The notes under the pieces were generated by a model. That model had not been told where the DNA came from. It made no database searches and saw nothing but the letters and a program-made list of their open reading frames with translations. A program made the position numbers and the translations under genes. This document shows positions 34,495-42,649 of a stretch of 64,000 nt of DNA, piece by piece; position 1 is the first letter of the stretch; each line of letters opens with the position of its first letter. This stretch comes from Chryseobacterium sp. LAM-KRS1 (lineage in GTDB: Bacteria > Bacteroidota > Bacteroidia > Flavobacteriales > Weeksellaceae): the NCBI RefSeq assembly GCF_013184525.1, contig NZ_JAAOIZ010000003.1, forward strand, positions 124,001-188,000. Reading direction: 5' to 3'.

Positions 34495-35442
34495 TTAGTT
34501 ACTATTTAAGGTCAAAACGACCTTAACCGTCCTCAACAAAATCTTAATGTCAAGTAAAGGAGAATAATTCTTGATATAGTACAAGTCATACTCCAATTTT
34601 TCTAAATTATCCTTAGGAGTAGCTTTGGGCAAATTCACCTGAGCCCAACCTGTAATACCAGGTTTTACTAAATGACGTAAATCAAAATAAGAGTTTTCAG
34701 CTACTGATTCTTCAACATATTTTTGCTGCTCAGGTCTTGGTCCAATTAAACTCATATTACCATTGAGAACATTAAAAAGCTGAGGTAATTCATCCATCTT
34801 TGTAGATCTAAGAAATTTTCCTACAGCAAGAAGTCGATCATCATTATTCTTAGTATAATCACCGTTATGTCCATTCTTCATTGTTCTTAGTTTATATATT
34901 TTGAACTTTTTAGAATTCTTTCCTACTCTCTCCTGAGAAAAAAAAACATTTCCGGGAGAATTGATAAATACTAATAAAGAACCAAAAATTATTATAGGTA
35001 ATGCAAATGGTAATAAAAGTACAGAAACAGATAAATCTATAAAACGTTTTAAAACAAAGTCGTTTTTCTCTAATCCAATAGAAAATACATCGTCTGCTAA
35101 ATACTCATTGGCATTTAGTTTTACTAAAGGTATTCTTCCATTAATTCGCTCATAAAACTCGTGAACTTCAAAAACTTTTATACCTTGAAGTTTAGCTTCA
35201 ATAATTTCATTTGTAATTTTTTCAGGAAGGTGGTTTAAATCTGAGGTTTCGATAATTATAGTTTTTACGTGTAATTTTTTAATATAATCAAAAATACTTC
35301 TGTGATTAATATCTGAATTAAAAAATACTGATTTATGAGATTTTTTAAAATTTTCTGCCTCTAAAATTTTTAATGTTATATTACTAACATTTATAAAAAG
35401 ATATCTTTCGTTAAAACTGGAAAGATTTAAATATTTTTTCAT
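34495..35442 (-). CDS. Initiating sugar transferase (phosphoglycosyl transferase), longer form
   Basis: The 315-residue protein ends in a bacterial sugar-transferase domain (about 130-315). This part has one re-entrant membrane segment (LSVSVLLLPFALPIIIFGSLLVF), QERVGKNSKKFKIYKLRTM, KMDELPQLFNVLNG and SLIGPRPEQ. It should load the first sugar phosphate onto undecaprenyl phosphate. The N-terminal 130 residues form a soluble domain resembling the cytoplasmic part of WcaJ/WbaP-type enzymes, but the usual four N-terminal helices are missing. It is one of three such enzymes in this locus. Confidence 0.88.
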   Translation of the reverse strand: MKKYLNLSSFNERYLFINVSNITLKILEAENFKKSHKSVFFNSDINHRSIFDYIKKLHVKTIIIETSDLNHLPEKITNEIIEAKLQGIKVFEVHEFYERINGRIPLVKLNANEYLADDVFSIGLEKNDFVLKRFIDLSVSVLLLPFALPIIIFGSLLVFINSPGNVFFSQERVGKNSKKFKIYKLRTMKNGHNGDYTKNNDDRLLAVGKFLRSTKMDELPQLFNVLNGNMSLIGPRPEQQKYVEESVAENSYFDLRHLVKPGITGWAQVNLPKATPKDNLEKLEYDLYYIKNYSPLLDIKILLRTVKVVLTLNSN

Positions 35443-35457
35443 GCTACGTGTTTCTCA

Positions 35458-35465
35458 CAAATCTA
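35458..35465 (-). promoter_or_regulatory. -7 promoter element of the longer sugar transferase gene
   Basis: The minus strand reads TAGATTTG, matching TAnnTTTG, 15 bases before the start codon at 35442. No -33 TTG was seen. Confidence 0.45.
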
Positions 35466-35540
35466 CTTTTAAATTTCTATATCATGTATTAACATCAACA
35501 TAATTTGAATTTACAAAAAAAGTTTAAATCTCAGACTTTA

Positions 35541-36287
35541 CTATAAATGTTGAAAAGTCTTCGAAATCCACCTTTTATATGGATAATAAAAGGGAACTTT
35601 AATATCATGTTTCCTAAAGGCATTTAAGATTTCTTGTTTCCCTTTTTTAATGTTTGATAAACTTTTATTTGATTCCCCTCCTAATCTCATCTTCAAAATA
35701 AAATTCTCAAGGTAGAATGATGAGATCTGATGCTTTTCTAAAAACCTCAGCATAATTTCAAAATCGGCAGCAATTCTATATCTCAAATCAAATGCTCCAA
35801 AACTTTTGTAAATCTCCTTTTTAACAAAAAAACACGGATGGGCGGGATGCCAACCCTTACTGAAAGCTTTTCGTGTTCCTGTTTTCCATTTTCGGACAAT
35901 TTTATCTGTGTTATTTTCTTTTACATAGTATAAATCAGCAAACACAGAATCTACTTTCTCTTTATCAAAACAGTCTAAAATTTCTTTAAATGAACTTTCT
36001 GAAATATAAAAATCATCAGAATTAAGTAATCCTATTACATCTCCTGTCGACATCTCAATTCCTTTGTTCATTGCATCATAAATACCATTATCTTTCTCAC
36101 TTATCCACCTCATCTTTCCCTCAAAAAGGGGTTCATATGACTTTATAATCTCCAAAGTGTTATCGGTAGACCCTCCGTCTACAATTATATATTCGATATT
36201 TTTATAAGTTTGTTGTAGAACAGATTCAATTGCTGTTCTCAAATATTTTTCACTATTCCAGCAAACCGTAATGATACTTATTTTCAT
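35541..36287 (-). CDS. Glycosyltransferase family 2
   Basis: The 248-residue protein has a GT-A fold: MKISIITVCWNSEKYLRTAI at the N terminus, YIIVDGGSTDNTLEII (33-48) and a DxD-like LLNSDDFYI near 89-97. Family 2 enzymes add one sugar from a nucleotide sugar on the cytoplasmic face. HPAHPCFFVKKEIY and AADFEIMLRF (about 150-185) are typical of colanic-acid-type transferases. It lies 12 bases after the epimerase gene. Confidence 0.9.
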   Translation of the reverse strand: MKISIITVCWNSEKYLRTAIESVLQQTYKNIEYIIVDGGSTDNTLEIIKSYEPLFEGKMRWISEKDNGIYDAMNKGIEMSTGDVIGLLNSDDFYISESSFKEILDCFDKEKVDSVFADLYYVKENNTDKIVRKWKTGTRKAFSKGWHPAHPCFFVKKEIYKSFGAFDLRYRIAADFEIMLRFLEKHQISSFYLENFILKMRLGGESNKSLSNIKKGKQEILNAFRKHDIKVPFYYPYKRWISKTFQHL

Positions 36288-36299
36288 AACATGTTTAAT

Positions 36300-37319
36300 T
36301 TATAAGGAATACTCTGAAATCTTTTTCTGAACCTGTTCTGAAATCCACGTGTAGGTCTTTTCCATTCCAACTTTTAGTGGTTGAGAGACCATCCAACCAA
36401 TTTTTTCATTGTATAGCTTATTATGAGAATTTCTACCTTTTACTCCTAAGGGACATTTAAATCCATATTTATCAAAAAACTCTTGCCCGTCAAGGTTTCT
36501 TATTTTTATATTTTTTTGGGATATATCAATGGCAATCTGAGCCAGATCATTAATTGAAACCATTTCTTCGCTTCCGATATTTACAGGTCCTAAGAAATCC
36601 GATTCCATCAGTCTTAAGACAGCTTCAATACATTCATCGATGTAAAGAAAAGATCTTGTTTGCTTTCCATCGCCCCATACCTCAATTTGCCCATTTTCAT
36701 TTTCTTCTGCTACTTTTCTACACATAGCCGCTGGCGATTTTTCCTTTCCACCCGTCCAAGTTCCTTGTGGTCCGAAAATATTATGAAACCGTGCAACTCT
36801 TACATTTAGGTTATAATTTCTATTATAAGCTAGGTAAAGTCTTTCTGAGAATAATTTCTCCCAACCGTATTCAGAATCGGGATTAGCAGGATATGCAGAA
36901 TCCTCCTGACAATTAGGATTGTTTGGATCCAATTGATTATGTTCCGGATACATACATGCGGAAGAAGAATAAAAAACCTTCTTAACTTTCTTTAGAACGC
37001 ACTCTCTTGCAACATTCAAATTTATCATTGCAGAATTGTGCATTACATCAGCATCATGTTCACCTGTAAAAATATACAATGCTCCTCCCATATCTGCGGC
37101 TAATTGGTAAACCTCATCCACATTTTCCTCAATAACCAATCGTACAACACTAGGATCAGTAAGATCTCCAATAATGAATTCATCACAAATCTCAGAATGA
37201 TCAAAATATTCATGCCTCTTTATATCACAAATTCTTATATGATTTCCTTCACTTTTAAGTCTTTTTGCCAAATGCCCACCAATAAAGCCACCACCTCCCA
37301 GTATAACAATTTTTTTCAT
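36300..37319 (-). CDS. NAD-dependent epimerase, GDP-mannose 3,5-epimerase-like
   Basis: The 339-residue extended SDR begins IVILGGGGFIGGHLAKRL (NAD-binding). The active-site YxxxK is YGWEKLFSE. The segments VYQLAADMGGALYIF, RFHNIFGPQGTWTGGKEKSPAAMCRK and GDGKQTRSFLYIDE match GDP-mannose 3,5-epimerases, which make GDP-L-galactose or GDP-L-gulose. It heads a short operon with the family 2 transferase and has a promoter with a palindrome. Substrate assignment is from motif similarity. Confidence 0.82.
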   Translation of the reverse strand: MKKIVILGGGGFIGGHLAKRLKSEGNHIRICDIKRHEYFDHSEICDEFIIGDLTDPSVVRLVIEENVDEVYQLAADMGGALYIFTGEHDADVMHNSAMINLNVARECVLKKVKKVFYSSSACMYPEHNQLDPNNPNCQEDSAYPANPDSEYGWEKLFSERLYLAYNRNYNLNVRVARFHNIFGPQGTWTGGKEKSPAAMCRKVAEENENGQIEVWGDGKQTRSFLYIDECIEAVLRLMESDFLGPVNIGSEEMVSINDLAQIAIDISQKNIKIRNLDGQEFFDKYGFKCPLGVKGRNSHNKLYNEKIGWMVSQPLKVGMEKTYTWISEQVQKKISEYSL

Positions 37320-37346
37320 ATCTGTACTTACATTAAATTTTAATTT

Positions 37347-37362
37347 TTCTAAACGTTTAGAA
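37347..37362. promoter_or_regulatory. 16-bp palindrome at the epimerase transcription start
   Basis: TTCTAAACGTTTAGAA is a perfect palindrome lying directly downstream of the -7 element at 37370-37377, where transcription would start. This is a good place for an operator; no regulator is known. Confidence 0.4.
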
Positions 37363-37369
37363 TCTTTTA

Positions 37370-37399
37370 CAAAATTAATATCTTGCTTTTAATTTCCAA
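37370..37399 (-). promoter_or_regulatory. Promoter of the epimerase operon
   Basis: On the minus strand TTG (37399-37397) and TAATTTTG (37377-37370) are 19 bases apart, matching the Bacteroidetes promoter. It sits in the 276-base gap that splits the left polysaccharide module. Nothing else was recognised in that gap apart from the palindrome. Confidence 0.6.
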
Positions 37400-37595
37400 T
37401 CTACATTTCCCCTTTTTAATAGAAATAGACCTAATAACTAAAACAACCAAAACTCACAGAATAATTTCATAAACATGAGCATATTCTTACAATATTTTTA
37501 TGTAGCCTTCATTTAATATTCAAGAACTATTATCTTGTAAAAATTCAGGTGAATAACAAATGATATCTAACATTTTTTAAATCATAAAAATAAAG

Positions 37596-38609
37596 TTATT
37601 TTGTTAATAATTCTATTACTGTTTTAATTTTATCATTAACCTTAGGAATAGACTTTTTAACAGATTGAAAATCAATAGATTTAACAAAAGCTTCTTTTAT
37701 AGCCTGAGTACTATTGGGATCAAAAATTACTGATGGTTCACATACTTCATATAAATACGGCAAATCTGCTCCTATAATATCACACCCACAATCCAAAGCT
37801 TCAATAATACCAAGTCCGAAACTTTCACTTAAAGATGGAAAAATCAAGTATCTATTTGCTGTGTAGTATTTGTATAATTCCGATCTTTTTATAAATCCAA
37901 TGTTTCTTATAGGATAATTAGAAGCTATTTTATCCTCTATATATTTATACAGCTCTTGAAAAGATTGATCCACAGTTAATATAAGCTCTCCTTTTTTCTC
38001 AGCATCATAAAATTCACAAAATGCGTCAATTAATCTTAAGTGATTTTTGTGTAAGAAAGGATGGCTAACATAAATGTAACCAAAATTATTACGCTCACTG
38101 CTTTTATTTCCGGATATAGGCGGATAAAAAGGGAGATTCATAATCTGACTATCTTTTATATTATATTTCTCATGTAATTTTACCTTTATATTACTATTCT
38201 GTACAATCCAATAATCTGTATTCCGTTTCAAAAATTTAATAATCATTGTTTTAGCAATATATCCACAAGTAGTTTTAAATGGAAGCTCTTTTGGTATTTC
38301 TAAATAAATTCTATGATGAAAAAATGTGTAAACTGTTGCTTCCAGTTTTATTGGTGGCGGTACATTTCCAAAACAAAAGATTTTGGTGAAGGTGCTTCTA
38401 TTTTTTCTGTAAAAATTAAATCTTTTAAAAAAAGATGATTTTTCAAATAAAATTTTATTCGTTTTTTTTATTTGATATGCATTTTTAGATATTCTATCAT
38501 CAAACAAATAAAAAACATTGACATCAGTTTTCTCAAGTTCAGAAACCAGATAATCTAAAAGAACTTTCCCCCCGGTCTGATGAGTATATATTGCATCAAT
38601 CAGTATCAT
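37596..38609 (-). CDS. Glycosyltransferase family 4
   Basis: The 337-residue protein has a GT-B layout with a C-terminal nucleotide-binding half: NFGYIYVSHPFLHKNHLRLI, NIGFIKRSELYKYYTANRYLIFPSLSESFGLGIIEALDCG (with the E-x7-E motif) and a following ADLPYLYEV. Such enzymes transfer sugars from nucleotide donors to lipid-linked acceptors. It is the last gene of the wzc-led operon. The sugar is not predictable. Confidence 0.88.
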   Translation of the reverse strand: MILIDAIYTHQTGGKVLLDYLVSELEKTDVNVFYLFDDRISKNAYQIKKTNKILFEKSSFFKRFNFYRKNRSTFTKIFCFGNVPPPIKLEATVYTFFHHRIYLEIPKELPFKTTCGYIAKTMIIKFLKRNTDYWIVQNSNIKVKLHEKYNIKDSQIMNLPFYPPISGNKSSERNNFGYIYVSHPFLHKNHLRLIDAFCEFYDAEKKGELILTVDQSFQELYKYIEDKIASNYPIRNIGFIKRSELYKYYTANRYLIFPSLSESFGLGIIEALDCGCDIIGADLPYLYEVCEPSVIFDPNSTQAIKEAFVKSIDFQSVKKSIPKVNDKIKTVIELLTK

Positions 38610-38615
38610 TACTTT

Positions 38616-39488
38616 TTATTTTATTTTTTTTAATCTCTCAATTGTTTGAATCGTTTGTTGATAGGAATTTTTCTTTCCGGATATGAGAAAAAGATATTTT
38701 AATATATAATAGGAAAGCAGTCTTTGGAATATAAATTTTTCGAAAATAAAATTAAATTTCTTATAATATAATTTTGTAGATTTCATTTCTTCTTCAAATG
38801 ACTTTACACTAACTTTCTGTCTATCATCTATTAGATGCTTATATATGAGTTTATTCTCAAAATGTGTTTTGAAGTTATGATCTATAAAACGTTTTATAAT
38901 ATCAGATTCCTCTCGATATAAAAATATATTTTCATCAAACAATCCAATTTCTTCAAATTTAGATTTATCTATAAATAACAATGCTCCAGAAAGAAAACAA
39001 AATTTTTCCAGATATATATTCAATTTATTTAGTAATATCATTATTGGGGTAGTAAATAAAAAAAATTCATATTCAGGACGAACCCAAAAAGATAAATTGA
39101 TGCCACCAAATTGTTTTCCACCAACAACAGCAAGTTTTTTATTTATTTTAAATAATTCAATTATTCTACTAAACATAGGCTTTTCCATAATAATATCTGG
39201 ATTTGCAATACATACAATTTCAGATTTGGAAACTCTTATACCCACATTATTTCCTTGTCCGTATCCTCCATTTGAAGGATTATGTATCAATAAAACATTT
39301 GAGAAGTTATCAGATATAAGCTTTTTCATTTCTATGAAGATTTCTATCTTACTATTATCAACAATAATAATTTCTATATCATCATCTAAAAGATCATTTT
39401 GTCTATAAACAGAATGGATGCAATTAACAATATCATTCAAGGAATTGTAGGTGACAATAATTACAGATATTTTTTTCATACTAATCAA
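38616..39488 (-). CDS. Glycosyltransferase family 2 (rhamnosyltransferase-like)
   Basis: The 290-residue protein has KISVIIVTYNSLNDIVNCI, IIIVDNSKIE and a central SGALLFIDKSKFEEIGLFDENIF with FLYREESDIIKRF. This layout is that of WbbL/RfbF-like rhamnosyl or fucosyl transferases. Its start overlaps the preceding polymerase gene by 8 bases, so translation is coupled. The rhamnose idea fits the presence of rfbC but is not proven. Confidence 0.88.
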   Translation of the reverse strand: MISMKKISVIIVTYNSLNDIVNCIHSVYRQNDLLDDDIEIIIVDNSKIEIFIEMKKLISDNFSNVLLIHNPSNGGYGQGNNVGIRVSKSEIVCIANPDIIMEKPMFSRIIELFKINKKLAVVGGKQFGGINLSFWVRPEYEFFLFTTPIMILLNKLNIYLEKFCFLSGALLFIDKSKFEEIGLFDENIFLYREESDIIKRFIDHNFKTHFENKLIYKHLIDDRQKVSVKSFEEEMKSTKLYYKKFNFIFEKFIFQRLLSYYILKYLFLISGKKNSYQQTIQTIERLKKIK

Positions 39489-40578
39489 TCATGCCTTTAA
39501 GGTTATCTGAAGATTTTATCATTTCTAAAAACTCCTCCATAAAGTGGTTTCCGGGAAACAAATAACCAGGAATAATATAAATAAACATTGCGCTAATAAA
39601 CACAATTCCACACAAAATTATAAATCGCCCCAATTTCACCTTTGGATTCTGATTTTTGATAAAGAAAATATAATAATATAACATCCATATAAAAGAAAAG
39701 GGCATTACGTATCGATGTCCTATAACCTGAATAAGAAAAGAGGCTGGTATAAAAATTATTGGAAAAAATGCAATTTTATTGAGAAACCTAAATTGTGGAT
39801 CTTCTACAATTTCAGGGTTTTTCTTTAATAAAAAAAATGTTTCTAAGTATAAAAATCCTGTAAATAAAATATAAGGAATCGCATTAAAAAGGCCTCCAAG
39901 AAAACTACTTCCCGCATTAAAATAGCCTCCGTAATGACTTAAAATTTCACCTAAGGTCGAGTTATAAATATAAAATGTAACTAGAAAGACAAGTAATGAA
40001 AAACTAAGAATATAAGTATAAAACTTCTTTGCTGGCACAAAATAATATACAGGAATACAAACAAGTAAAAATGAAAGCCCGGAATGGCATAGTATTGATA
40101 GAATGATGCATATTATTGATAGGATATATTTTTTCTTGTAAAAAAGAAAATAAAAACCACTCATTAGAATTGGAAACCCCATATAGTATCTGATCTGGTT
40201 AGCCAAATGTACATTGTCAAGTATCAGATATGCTAAAAAAATAAAGAAAATATTCTTTGTAAATCTGGAAATAAAAAAATAATACAAACTAATTATAAGA
40301 AAAATATGAAACTGGTAAAGCTCAGTATACTGTAAATTCAGACCTTTCTTAAAAATCAATGTGAGCCAATAAAAAACAGGATCTGTAGAAGTTTCCTCTC
40401 GTTTAAAAAACAAATAATACATACCCCAGTCTGCAGTATAGGTAAGATCCAGAAAACAGTATAACAAGCCTACAAATAATAGACTATTAAATACATAGGC
40501 AATAAATCTTGAAGGTAGTCGCTCAATAAATTGTCCTACATAAAATAAAATAATGGTGAAAATAATTAGAATAGCCAA
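39481..40578 (-). CDS. EpsG-like polysaccharide polymerase (Wzy)
   Basis: The 365-residue integral membrane protein has about ten hydrophobic helices. It shows the EpsG family pattern, including TYTADWGMYYLFFKRE near residue 50 and a long stretch with HLANQIRYYMGFPIL (about 123-137). EpsG/Wzy proteins join repeat units in the periplasm. It is one of two such proteins in the locus and sits in the wzc operon. Sequence is poorly conserved in this class, so the role rests on topology and context. Confidence 0.8.
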   Translation of the reverse strand: MAILIIFTIILFYVGQFIERLPSRFIAYVFNSLLFVGLLYCFLDLTYTADWGMYYLFFKREETSTDPVFYWLTLIFKKGLNLQYTELYQFHIFLIISLYYFFISRFTKNIFFIFLAYLILDNVHLANQIRYYMGFPILMSGFYFLFYKKKYILSIICIILSILCHSGLSFLLVCIPVYYFVPAKKFYTYILSFSLLVFLVTFYIYNSTLGEILSHYGGYFNAGSSFLGGLFNAIPYILFTGFLYLETFFLLKKNPEIVEDPQFRFLNKIAFFPIIFIPASFLIQVIGHRYVMPFSFIWMLYYYIFFIKNQNPKVKLGRFIILCGIVFISAMFIYIIPGYLFPGNHFMEEFLEMIKSSDNLKGMID

Positions 40579-40592
40579 ATCAAATTCTTGTT

Positions 40593-41231
40593 TTATACAT
40601 TTTTTAGTAATGATAGGTTTTTATTTATGTCTTCACTATAAAAAATATCAATATTTTTCTTAATAAAATCGTCAGTAAGACTATTAAAGTCTAATTTCAA
40701 TAGCTTTTCAATAATCTCATCATTAAATCTTTTTTTAATTATTTTTGCGGGATTTCCGCCAATCACTGAATATGGAGGAAAAGATTTTGTGACAATAGAT
40801 CCGGCAGCCACCACGCACCCCTGACCTAGTTTTACTCCAGATAAAATTAAACAATCTGTTCCTATCCAAACATCATCTTCCAGAATAATGTCACCTTTAG
40901 AAAAAGCTTCTTCTTCATTTAGAAAAAAAGATTTAAATGGATATGTCGATATAAAGTTAGAAAAATGATTTCCGCCTAGAATAAATTTAACACCTTTGGC
41001 TATGGAGCAAAAAGAGCCTATACATAAAAATTCATCTTTTTTCCGAGTATAACTATATACTTCTAATGGTCCATATGTATTATTACCTACCAGAACCTTT
41101 TCTAAGGGAAAAATAACAACAGGATAAGTAAAATTATGCTTGTTAATTTTCTTCCATCGATAAGTATAGATTCCTAATAATACAGGATCATAAAAAATTT
41201 TTAAAAAAAACTTTACAATATAAAAAATCAT
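40593..41231 (-). CDS. Hexapeptide-repeat acyltransferase (CatB-like)
   Basis: The 212-residue protein has left-handed beta-helix repeats (about 45-165), with FCSIAKGVKFILGGNHF, DIILEDDVWIGTDCLILSGVKLGQGCVVAAGSIVTKSFP and GGNPAKIIKKRF. This is the CatB/O-acetyltransferase type. The HF of GGNHF supplies the expected catalytic His. It overlaps the flippase gene by 4 bases. It probably O-acetylates a sugar of the repeat unit. Confidence 0.88.
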   Translation of the reverse strand: MIFYIVKFFLKIFYDPVLLGIYTYRWKKINKHNFTYPVVIFPLEKVLVGNNTYGPLEVYSYTRKKDEFLCIGSFCSIAKGVKFILGGNHFSNFISTYPFKSFFLNEEEAFSKGDIILEDDVWIGTDCLILSGVKLGQGCVVAAGSIVTKSFPPYSVIGGNPAKIIKKRFNDEIIEKLLKLDFNSLTDDFIKKNIDIFYSEDINKNLSLLKNV

Positions 41232-42649
41232 CTCTTTAAAAATTTGCTATAAACAATAACTAATTCCCTCCTAAATATGATATAGTAAAAAAGACCATAA
41301 AATATTAAAAAAACTGATATCGGTAGTATATTATTAAACAATAAGGAGCTACTGATTTCCATGATTTGCAAAACACCAAAAAGAATTATAAGTCCTAAGA
41401 TAAGATATAAAATAATGTTTAGACTTTTAAAAAAACTTTGTCTGGTAATATTAGAGACAAAATATGACGTAATGATATATTGAATGAAAAATTGAATAAA
41501 AATACCCAGACAAATACCATTTATGCCATATGAATATAGTAATAAAAGGATTACAATACCTATTACTTTGGTTCCAACCTCTATCCAAAAAAAATTATTT
41601 GTCTTACCTAATACTTGAAAAACATTCATATTTAGAACAATAAGCGGATAAAAGATGATTGAACCAAGTAAAATCTGAAAAGGCAATACCATGTTTTCCC
41701 AATCCTTGGATAAAGAAAAAATAATAATTTGATGTGCATAAATTATGACTATACTTAGCAAAGGCATCATCACTGTAAATATTATTTTATTAAACAGTAA
41801 AGTGTTCTGGAAAAGTTTTGATTTATCTGTTTGAAGTCCCACATAGTAGGGAAACAAAACTCTCTGAATAACATTTGTAAAAATAGAAGCAGGAAATATT
41901 GTAAATTGATAACTTTTTGTGTAATATCCCAATTCTTTTGCAGGAAAGAATTTCCCTAAAAAAAGTGAATTCAAATTAATATAAATAGAATTAAAAATAC
42001 CTGCATATAGTAATTTTGAACTGTATTGAAAAAGATTTTTAAATGTTTGAAATGAAAATTTCTCCTTTGGATACCATTTTAAGTTAATAATTAGAAAAAC
42101 GAGTGTTAACAGATTAAACAGTATATTCTGTGCGATCAAAGACCACAATCCAAAATTACTTACTGCCATTCCAATTCCAATAATACCAGAAATAAAAATA
42201 GCAAAAAAGGAAAATTTAGCCTGTGATTTAAAATCAAGATTTATATTAAGCCTAGTTTTATAAATAACAGAAATACTACTAATAATAATAGTAAAAGAAA
42301 TTATTCTTATGTACAGTGTAATGTTAGTTTTAAAAAAAGTAGCTATATATGGAGCCAATATAAAAATAAATAAATATGTAATCACTCCTATCATTATTGA
42401 TGCATAAAAGGCTGTGGAAAAGTCTTTTTCATTTCTATTTTTATTAAAAATCAATGCGCTTCCCAACCCACTATCAACAAATACCTGGGATAATGATATA
42501 ATTATCAATAACATCCCCATAATACCATATTCTCTTGGACTTACAAATCTAGCTAGTACAATTTCAATTAGAATCTGTACCCCTACAATAAGAAATTTAT
42601 CTACTGTACTCCAAACTAACCCTTTGTAAAGTTTATTGTTAGAGATCAT
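41228..42649 (-). CDS. Lipopolysaccharide/oligosaccharide flippase (Wzx type)
   Basis: The 473-residue protein has 12-14 membrane helices and the N-terminal GLVWSTVDKFLIVGVQILIEIVLARFVSPREYGIMGML typical of WzxC/MOP-superfamily exporters. It flips undecaprenyl-linked repeat units to the periplasm. It overlaps wzc and the acyltransferase gene by 4 bases each. It is the first of two flippases in the locus. Confidence 0.9.
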   Translation of the reverse strand: MISNNKLYKGLVWSTVDKFLIVGVQILIEIVLARFVSPREYGIMGMLLIIISLSQVFVDSGLGSALIFNKNRNEKDFSTAFYASIMIGVITYLFIFILAPYIATFFKTNITLYIRIISFTIIISSISVIYKTRLNINLDFKSQAKFSFFAIFISGIIGIGMAVSNFGLWSLIAQNILFNLLTLVFLIINLKWYPKEKFSFQTFKNLFQYSSKLLYAGIFNSIYINLNSLFLGKFFPAKELGYYTKSYQFTIFPASIFTNVIQRVLFPYYVGLQTDKSKLFQNTLLFNKIIFTVMMPLLSIVIIYAHQIIIFSLSKDWENMVLPFQILLGSIIFYPLIVLNMNVFQVLGKTNNFFWIEVGTKVIGIVILLLLYSYGINGICLGIFIQFFIQYIITSYFVSNITRQSFFKSLNIILYLILGLIILFGVLQIMEISSSLLFNNILPISVFLIFYGLFYYIIFRRELVIVYSKFLKR

